Shown here: positions 55,582 through 64,000 of the stretch, one piece after another
Position numbering within the stretch: the first letter of the stretch is position 1
Layout of the letters: the number at the start of each line of letters is the position of its first letter
From: Neopestalotiopsis rosae
Lineage: Eukaryota > Ascomycota > Sordariomycetes > Amphisphaeriales > Sporocadaceae
DNA length: 64,000 bases
Assembly (NCBI GenBank): GCA_023078685.1
Contig: JALGAS010000006.1
Location: 4,464,001 to 4,528,000 of the forward strand
Direction of reading: 5' to 3'
Position numbers and translations under genes: made by a program
The notes under the pieces: model-generated
What the model was told of the DNA's origin: nothing
The model's database searches: none
The model's input: the letters and a program-made list of their open reading frames with translations, nothing else

Positions 55582-58500
55582 CTTGACAGAAATACTGGGT
55601 CTCTTGGTTGATCCGCGACGGGTAGTTTATATCGAAATGATAGACGTAAAAGTCGGGTCACCAAATGTCGGACCTTGGATTGCAGATAGAAAAAACTTTT
55701 CCGGCTCTAAACACGGTATCCGGCGATTGAATAATCTCTCTTCGAATGCGCGCGTGACAAGAAGCGTGTAAGTCAATGAATGTCGGTTTTGAATAGTCGA
55801 TATTCAAGATTTGTTGTTTGTGAGTGATTGATCGATTGAACGATAGTGTGATTGTGCGTTCGCAGAATGCTTTGATAGACTTTGCCAACGAAGTCCTGTG
55901 GGTTGAGTTTCGATATGTTGCACGAATGAATCTACGGCGAAGGAAGAATCGAAATCGAGTGTACAAGTGAATGCAAGAGAATGATGGAGGAGGGGAGGGT
56001 AGTAGTAGAAGAGGAAAGCCACGATCTTGCGTCTGGGGGGTACCAAAGGCAGGTCGGCGGTAGACAATGAATGGATGGCGGCATAATGAGATTAATGAAA
56101 GGAATGGCTCGGCTAACCATTGGCCAAAAACAAGCGATCGTCCAGTTCGTTGTGCCTGGGTTGGGGTTGGCGGACCAGGGGTGGGCGTCCAATGCCTGCT
56201 AGGGCCTTGCGTCCTTCTGGGGAACACACTGAGTGGACTTTCTCCCTTGTGGACTTAGTGGATTAGGGGCCTTTCTACCCCCGGTCCGTCCTGAGTTTCT
56301 AAACTCAATGGCACCTGACAGCACAGGCCCTGCGTCTTTTGGTTTGGCGCGTGCTAAGCTGCTTTTCGGGCCATGGTGCGCTTTGGGCAAATGTAGAAAG
56401 CCCACAAGCCTTAGGTAATTCCATGTATGGTACGTTGCCGACCACTAGGCTCTACTCCGTATACTTACTACTACTCCATACTATATTACTCCTACCTGAA
56501 GGATTTGTATTTTGATCTCCTCAGATCGTGACCATTGTCATGGCAGTAACATCAAACTTGTAACTCACAGATCCAGACATGCAGACGGCCTATGATGCAC
56601 GTTCAGCTTTCCCGCAGTGACACAGCAGAAACGTGGCTCGACCAGAAACAAACCACACCATGGATTCACCATTCGCCGTAACGCCGTTGCGCGCGCTTCA
56701 AACCGACCGCACAAACAGCCGCAGTCGGTTGCTTGTGCTGCTTGTTCTGGTTAAGGTATTGGACCGCAGAGCTTGCTTCATCGTTGCCCCGTTCTACGAG
56801 TCCATTGTACATGGTGTTATTGGCATTTGTAGGCGCCGGGAAGAGTAAAGCAAGAGTACTGGGTACCTGAGGGTTGTCTCATGATGCAGGATCGGAAATT
56901 GCATCGTGAGGTCTTGAAAGTGACTGTGGTGGACTAGCCTAACTGGGCATCGCCGACGTTTCTCGACGTGGTCGATTTTTCATTTTCGCTTGGCATTACT
57001 ACCTCCCACGGGCAACCTGAGACCAAGCGACAGGAGCCCTTCAGACAAAATTGTGCTGAGAACACTGTCTGGCGTTCAACTGTCATGTTGATGAGCTGAC
57101 ATGAGCTTCATGTATGATTCTATCCAATTTGTGCAATTGTCAAATCTTTTCTTTCCAATCGCGGGGCAGATCAAGACTTGTATAGGCGCCACTATCGTCA
57201 TCAGCCAGCAGAAGAGAGACCTGACAGATCTTGATGCGCAAACAAGATCTGCCTCATAACTCATCAATCACAAAAGGAGTCGGTCATCGAGGTCGTCGTC
57301 AGCTAATTCCATACTGTTCAGTGGCTAACCCCAACAGAGGCAAAAGGAAGATGCAGAAAATGTCCGCCAACGAGGGATTTGTCCCTCGTTGCTTGGCGTT
57401 GACAGCGCTACAGTGACCTGCACACTGCACTTGCGGGACAATTTGCTATTAGTTGCCCAGAAACGCTCCAGCGTGCTCGAGGGGATGGGATCGAATTGAG
57501 TCGAGGCCGTCGTTCATAAACACATCGTCGAGGCCAGATGAGATTGTGCAATCTCATAATAGTCCGGATGAACCAGGGTCTCGATGTAATGCACAAAATG
57601 ATTGGTGCCTTGGCCCTAGGATCGAGCTTGGCAAGGATCCGTTTAAGCTTGCGTCAGATTAGTGTTGTTACCCTCCAGACGCCGCGGGACGGCTGTTCCT
57701 GCAGACAGTTCCAGCGCAGCAAGCACGAGCAGCAGCGTCCGTCCGTCCATCGGCAAAGTCAGCAGCGAGCCACTCACTGGCCAGTACCTAAAATGTAGTA
57801 GTCTGGCTAGCATTAAGCATACCAGCGACAGACAAGCACGCTTGCAGGCTCAGCACGGGTCACAACAGTGCTTGGAGAAGCTTGCCCATATGGATTCAAG
57901 CACGGAGCGCCCAGTACACACGCTACAGTAAGACTATTACCACAGCAGAGGCCCGAGATGAGTTCGTGCTTAGCTGGAGTCCTGCATAGAGCAGGAGAGA
58001 TAAACTCCATGGAGGATTTCAGACCATACAAAACACCAATAGCTGGTCATGCTTCATCAAGTTGTGGGCTCAATGGATGGAGCAATTATGCATACCCGGC
58101 AAGCCTACCAGTAACAAAGTACATTCCAAAATGCTCTGGTCCCCATTTTGCTGGAATGTCACCTCAAAGAACAGAGCCAATGACAAGGCCTGCCGTGTAG
58201 TACCTGTTCAGCCGCGGACTCCAACACCAGATCCGGCGTACACGACCACTGACCCAACAGAAGAGGGGATACAAGGACAAGAAGGGAATGGCTGCGAACC
58301 ACGATACCACCCACCCCCCTTTCGCAGTGTGGACGCTTGCTCCATTGATGCTGCAGACTGAAAGATTCTAGAACGGGCAGTTGGCTGCTCATTTTGCCCA
58401 ATTTTGACCATTTGCGAGAATCTCAATTTCCATCCCACGATCACATTGTGCGCCGCCGATAACGCCTTTCGACTAAGACGGTAGTATCGGTGGTCTTTGG

Positions 58501-61500
58501 CGGTCTATTGACGGGTATGTAATTCTGATGGACTGCTAAATTGACGAGCTTGCGGTCGAGCTCAACTTTATCCCGCTGGGTTTCGGGACCATGCGAATGG
58601 GGCAGGCAAGGTGGTATGATGGATAGCACCAAAGCCCATACTAGAGGCTCCATTCTGCCTTACTCACAGCATCTGCTAACACCACTCCGAAGCTATGGCA
58701 ATCTCATCAAATTATCACCAGGTCCTACTCTGTACACGTCGCACGCGGCATCTTGTTCGGAAGCACTCTGCGACAATTTGAGCTGGTGGAGTTGCCAGGA
58801 ACTGCGTTTCCATCCGGGTGGTTATTCCGCGCATGCCCCAGACGGACGACAAAATATCGTGACCCATCGGTCGCGGACTCACGGTCAAGAGAAGTTTGCA
58901 CCAGCAGCAATCTGCGCTTGTAACGGACACAATTTGCCATTCTCATGGCTTCAATAGGATGAGCCCAGGATCCCTCATGCGATACGCCGCTACCCCTTCG
59001 CTTGCTCCTTATGCAGCAAGGTCGTCGCGTGCTTTACATGCCTCATCGTACTATGTATAACAACTATAGCCAGTCGCACGATGACTCGCATCTTTTCATT
59101 ATTCGCCTTGAGCCATGCACTCGTCATCCTCTCCTACAATGCAGAGAGGGGTGATGCATGGTCATGTCGTGGATTTATATGAAAGAGGGCATGGGTCCAC
59201 GCCATCAACCCCATCCTCTCTCCTCGTCATTCCTCAATGCGGCGCCGACAGGCACTTGTCGCGCCATTGAACAACAAGAATGCCTGCGCGGATCACTTTC
59301 TCACGGCATGTCCATCATGGGATTCTATTCCAAAAATGCAAATGCGCCGATCTGGGTATCTGATTCTGCTGTGGCACTGTATATGCATGCAACAAATTTC
59401 CTCATACATCGGACAAAGGTTCATCTGAAAACGCAGCCTCGAAATCTGACGCCCTTTTTCTTCTTCCCAGACATGAGAGCGCGGCTTCGTACCACGTGAA
59501 AGAGATATATTAGCACGCGAGACAGACCGTTACAGTTGCGGTGACACTTGCGCTAACACAGACACGGCACGGCTTTTGTGGGATGGCGCATCTTACAATC
59601 TCAATCTGATCGCGCACTCTCAGAGAAAAGGCACTGACAGGCTTGTCAAAGAATTTGAAAGCAACTTGTTTCATCAATCAGAAAAACAGACTTCATAGAA
59701 GGCGTTTGCAACTATTGACCGCACCTGGCTCTGAATAGGTAGGCCAGACAGACCGGCCCACTGACCATGCAAACTTTGGCCGCGGTCTAACATGAAAAGA
59801 GCACTCGCCTTTGGCCATGGTTGAAATTCATGTTGCTAGCGTCCGCCGGAAGATCGCAATTGAATTTTCTCAAGCCTCTGGGAGCATTGCGCATCAAACA
59901 TGGCAGAGGAGGAGGCGTAAATGTCCGATGAAGCTGTCTGTAGGAATATTAACCAGCAAGCCACAGCCACAGCCGTGTGTCGCGTGTGTCGAAAATCCGG
60001 TCCCGCATCCCACTCAAGGCAGGTCGGCTAGGTGGGCGGCCCCAGTAAAACACCTGGTAGTACATTGTACAACCAGCCTCAGGCCCGACCACCAGAGCGA
60101 CCACAAGGCCCGCACGGCGCGAACATGACACACGAGCAGTTTGATGGTCATCGTCCAAACTTTTTGTTCTCAACGGGTCGCTGATTTTGTTTATGCGCTT
60201 TGGTCGCACAAAACAGCATTGATCGAAACATCATAGGGAAATTACTCAAGGGATTTGGCAGCCTGCGAAACAAGTATCAAAAAATGCTTAAAGGGGGGAA
60301 TGCAACTGAAAACGAGGCCGCCGGGAGCCCACGCAATGCGCAAATAAGCAGCAGCATTTGAAAATAGATCCCATGTCTTGCGCGCACATTACGTGCAGCC
60401 CATCAAACAATCTATCATTGAATTGAACTGAACATTTCAACGTGCTTACTGATGTTCAAGATCGCAAGTCGCGCGAGCCAGGCCTATAAAACAGTACCTG
60501 CAGATGATCGTCCTGCTGCGCCATCGTCGGACCGTCTCAAAGATCCCAGCCAGCAGCCCGTCAGTCGGGCAAGTGATGTGCGCTCCCAGTTTCCACACAC
60601 ATGCTAGGATCCCGAAGACCAGCAATTCTGGGTTTCTTGCGGCTCAACGTTGATCGCAGGGCTAAACCCACAAGAATTTGTGACGATCGCCATCTAGATT
60701 GAGTTTCTTCTGACTTCATGGCATGGTACACACACGTTGGCCGGCTGAGAGACACAAATATATAAGCACAGAGAAGGTGTCGATTGTCTACGCTTTTTTA
60801 CTGTACATGTCGACAGACTTGCTGCCTCACTGAGAACACATGTTTTTAAGACTATTGAGCTTCGTGTCAATGTCAATAGGGGTATCGTCTTGTCCGCTTC
60901 AGCTCGGCCGTCCACTCATATCACGGCCACGCATTTAGCCGCTGGACATGAGAAACTTCATCATCAGAATCAGCCGCCTGCCGGTTATATGACAAGAATC
61001 ATCCGCTCAGAATACCATGTTCTGTTTGTGACAAGTCGCAACGTGTGCTGTTCATTGTAATAGCATCCTATACGGCTCTCTGCACACCACTGATACTACT
61101 TGTCACTTCGAAATTGATATGGCTGAGAATGGACAAATAGCTTCTGCGAGGTGACGCTGCTGATACTTGTACTATGATTCTGATGCGAAAGTCTAAACGT
61201 GCACGGAAAGCCATATGCTCCCTGGTACAAATGAGCGAATTCACGAGGAAAATTTACCAGTTGCCGGTGCTTGTGCTATTCGAAAGCTTCGCTGTGATTA
61301 CTGTAGCAGACTTCAGTAACTCCTTGTCCTACAATCCAGATTCACGAAAGCTTTCACCAATAGCCAAAGCGTTGTTGCATGTCGAGTCTCCTGAATCGCC
61401 CTGGCGCTTCAGGCGGAGGCTGGGGGTGCATCTCCACGACCTAACCTTACATCATTGAAATGTTTCCATTCAGAATTTGCTCCTATCGGTTCCCAATTTG

Positions 61501-62446
61501 TTGGTATATCAACATCGCTTGAAATATAATCAGCCTTATCGGCTGACTACAGTACTCTTCTACAAGCAACTATTGGTCTTTGCAGTAACTTTGCAGAAGA
61601 GTCATATCGCCTAGGAGATGCAAAGTCCTGACATGTTCTTGACACGAGGATTTGGGAAGTAAACCGTCTTGAACGTGTTTTCCGATTGATCTCGGAGACC
61701 GCGTAAGGACAACACCGACACCAACACATTTGGATACTATTGGTCATCGAATAATCGTTCTGTATTGGCCTAGGTGGAATTCACAGAAGGAACTGTTCTG
61801 GACTTATAAGAAAGCTTTTTACTACGGACAACTGCTTGATACCCCGTTCTCTCATTGTCATAATATTTCCCCATGCTGGCGTAGACGACCAGGTGCACAC
61901 CAATTCATCCCGCCTAAACAGTTATCAACATTCAGTCCACTATACGCACTGTTCCCTTGGCACATTGGGTTTAACTTTGTCGTCACTGAGTTCAAGGACT
62001 TGTTCAGCCTCAGATGACTCCGTAAAATACATCCGTTCAGAGGGAGTTTGATCAAGTAATGCTATTCCAGAATTGCTGCAAGTTATACCCATATTAGGTA
62101 AGTCCGATAAGTCGCAACACTATATCCTAAGGAGGGTGTGTTGGGTTGGGCAGCAGCGCTTCGTTCGGTGCCGACAACGCTGCAAGGCTGCCGCGTTGGC
62201 TCCTGAATGGTACCCAAATCCGGACCTGAACGCTCAGCCTCCTGTGGGCGGCATATCCCCGCACTACTCTGTACATATTCCTCTCTTCTGACATTACCAA
62301 GCATCACTTCCTGCTCGTCTAGGCATTCTGCTCCCAAACCACAAACTACGCGTGTCTACCGTCATCATTCGGGTTGTCGTGCTTAGAAATTTGTTCCGTG
62401 ATATTTGGTTTCAGACTTGCTGGTGTCTTCACCTTCGACTCTCAAC
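55582..62446. other. Long gene-poor region
   Basis: Almost 6.9 kb without a gene I can support. The first 400 bp are the promoter of the GPI-anchored protein gene, and the last few hundred that of the ankyrin gene. No complete transposon, terminal repeat or tRNA gene was found by eye; decayed elements cannot be excluded. Confidence 0.45.
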
Positions 62447-64000
62447 ATGTCATCTCCTCTATTTGGAGCTGCTGAGAGAGGAATGACTGATACTGTCCGC
62501 AAACTCATTGAAAATGGTAACGAAGTTAATGTTGTTAATCAGTCTGGCTGCACACCACTCTGGCTGGCAGCAAGTGAAGGACACTCGGAGGTCGTGCGAA
62601 TATTACTTGAACATGAGGGTACTGTGCACAACATCCGGAACCATGTTGACTACTCGCCAATGGAATCAGCGGTTGAATGCGGACGAGCTCAAGTATTGCG
62701 AGTTCTGCTTTCGAATGACGCTGTCATGGCCGAAGCTGCCGAGGACAAGAAACGGCTACTGTTCCTAGCAGCACAATACAACCACGTGGAGACCTTGAAA
62801 GTCTTACTGGACCAGCTTGACGCAAAGGTCAATACACAGGACGACCAAGGTCATTCTTTACTTGCGTTTTCCGCATCCGTGGTAAATGTTGGTACTGTGA
62901 AATTCCTACTTCAATATCCGAATATTGATGTCAACCTTCGGGACACTGTCGGCCGCTGTGCACTTTCGCACGCGATCCGTCCTGGCAACTGCGGAGCAGA
63001 GCGAGAAATTCATCCATCATCGCGTGTTGAGGCGCAAGCCATTGTGGTAAATGCGATTGCCAGCCATCCAGATATCGACACCAACTCAAAAGATGACGAA
63101 GGCCATACACCTCTCTCACTTGCCAAAGACTCGGGACATTGGCCATTGGTGGAACCAATCCTTTCGCACATCAAAACCAAGGTCGGCACAGAAGACGATT
63201 CAGAGCGGACGATATCCCTCGGCACTGTAATCGATATCATGACTCCTCGTACCACTTTCCCGTTCGAAGAGGACAGATCTCAATACACTGATGAAGTGTT
63301 CCAATATTTTTTGAGGAAACGGAACTTCTTAGTAGATTGGACGCAAGAGGACGCTTCAGCCACACTTCTGTATTCTCTAGAACATGAGATACTGGGTGAT
63401 GCACTTCTAGAGACCATACTCCAGCAATTTCCTTTAAACCTACCGGGCCACGATCGACTGTTGAATTCACTAGTTGCGATGTTGCTAAGGAAGAGAAGGA
63501 AGTCTGCCACGGAAATCGTCTTCAGATACAGTACCTTGGTCCCAAATCTAAGTAGCGATGAATGGCGATCTTGGATCGAGGCTGGCTTTCAGCGAACTGA
63601 CACACGCCACTTGGATGATTATTGTCATGTCCTATGGATGCTTGTTGAAAGAGACACCAGGTTTCCAATGTGCAGGAATGAGAGAACTGATAACATTCTC
63701 GGCACCATATTGCTACGTGCAGCGAGCTCACGATATGGTGATCGAATCTTCAAATCCCTGAGTGGGCGGGAAAATGTCAACTTCAACTACAGGGACCTTA
63801 GAAACTGCACAGCATTATGGCACGCCGCTAATAAGGGAAGACTGGACAATGTAGAGCAATTGCTAAGCATTGGAGATCTCGAGGTTCATCATGAAGATGA
63901 CACTGATCATGAACCAGCGGTCCTGAGGCTGCTCAAGGTGTATGAAGCTTTAACGCTGAAAATGCGCAATGATCCAGAATATCCCGGGTACCAAAACGAT
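62447..64000 (+). CDS. Ankyrin-repeat protein (partial, runs off the right edge)
   Basis: The frame is open from ATG 62447 to the end, 518 codons without a stop. Ankyrin repeats start at once: SPLFGAAERGMTDTVRKLIE, then SGCTPLWLAASEGHSEVVRI, KKRLLFLAAQYNHVETLKVLL, GHSLLAFSASVVNVGTVKFLL, VGRCALSHAI, GHTPLSLAKDSGHWPLVEPI. A middle region of about 180 residues (TISLGTVIDIMTPRT to RIFKSLSGRE) has no clear repeats but is helical. A repeat then reappears (NCTALWHAANKGRLDNVEQLL). No effector domain is at the N-terminus; any NACHT or other domain would lie beyond the window. Ankyrin repeats bind proteins. In fungi such proteins are often fast-evolving and linked to recognition systems. Confidence 0.85.
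   Translation, partial: MSSPLFGAAERGMTDTVRKLIENGNEVNVVNQSGCTPLWLAASEGHSEVVRILLEHEGTVHNIRNHVDYSPMESAVECGRAQVLRVLLSNDAVMAEAAEDKKRLLFLAAQYNHVETLKVLLDQLDAKVNTQDDQGHSLLAFSASVVNVGTVKFLLQYPNIDVNLRDTVGRCALSHAIRPGNCGAEREIHPSSRVEAQAIVVNAIASHPDIDTNSKDDEGHTPLSLAKDSGHWPLVEPILSHIKTKVGTEDDSERTISLGTVIDIMTPRTTFPFEEDRSQYTDEVFQYFLRKRNFLVDWTQEDASATLLYSLEHEILGDALLETILQQFPLNLPGHDRLLNSLVAMLLRKRRKSATEIVFRYSTLVPNLSSDEWRSWIEAGFQRTDTRHLDDYCHVLWMLVERDTRFPMCRNERTDNILGTILLRAASSRYGDRIFKSLSGRENVNFNYRDLRNCTALWHAANKGRLDNVEQLLSIGDLEVHHEDDTDHEPAVLRLLKVYEALTLKMRNDPEYPGYQND

Noticed and set aside
55213..55611. 132-codon plus-strand frame rich in Gly, Ser and Arg
   Set aside because: Antisense to the GPI-anchored protein; its composition mirrors Thr/Ser codons of the real gene.

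Overview
The window is nuclear DNA of a filamentous ascomycete (Pezizomycotina). Genes are split by short introns of about 50-110 nt with GTRNGT-like donors, CTAAC/CTAAT branch sites and CAG/TAG acceptors. Families typical of moulds are present: myosin-II tail, HET domain, Zn2Cys6 regulators, fungal rhodopsin-like receptor, GH11 xylanase, P450 and GPI-anchored wall protein. The order and genus cannot be fixed from the sequence; Eurotiales-like is only a guess. All exon models are by eye.

Layout. 1-2053 is the 3' end of the class II myosin heavy chain gene. 2.9-12.4 kb is an accessory region: four diverged copies of a small single-pass membrane protein gene (3292-3585, 5866-6063, 7534-7827, 12126-12392, all minus strand), a tandem repeat with a TTGGCA/TGCCAA palindrome (about 3920-4345), and a gene that splices in frame from a HET domain into a glutamine-synthetase-like amidoligase domain (9444-11437). 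12.4-17 kb is sparse, with an unrecognised two-exon gene and a Fic-domain gene. 17.9-19.4 kb holds secreted-protein genes (GH11 xylanase and an eight-cysteine protein, tail to tail).

21-35.4 kb is a dense metabolic and regulatory block: epoxide hydrolase, fungal-specific regulator, DUF1479 oxygenase-like protein, DUF4267 membrane protein, Zn2Cys6 regulator, and a short-chain dehydrogenase facing a P450 across a 0.6 kb promoter. It looks like a small oxidative/catabolic cluster; no PKS, NRPS or terpene synthase is visible. 35.6-38.9 kb has a protein with basic repeats and a secreted precursor of five repeats separated by dibasic (Kex2-type) sites. 43.7-49.9 kb holds two seven-transmembrane proteins. 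The last 14 kb is gene-poor except for a GPI-anchored protein (55246-55581) and a long ankyrin-repeat gene running off the right edge (62447-64000).

The most unusual content is the HET-amidoligase fusion and the small membrane-protein family, whose last member lies about 0.7 kb upstream of the fusion gene on the same strand. Each family copy carries an apparent intron just behind the stop codon. The Kex2-type repeat precursor and a probable 3-nt micro-exon in the 48-50 kb receptor gene are also worth checking.
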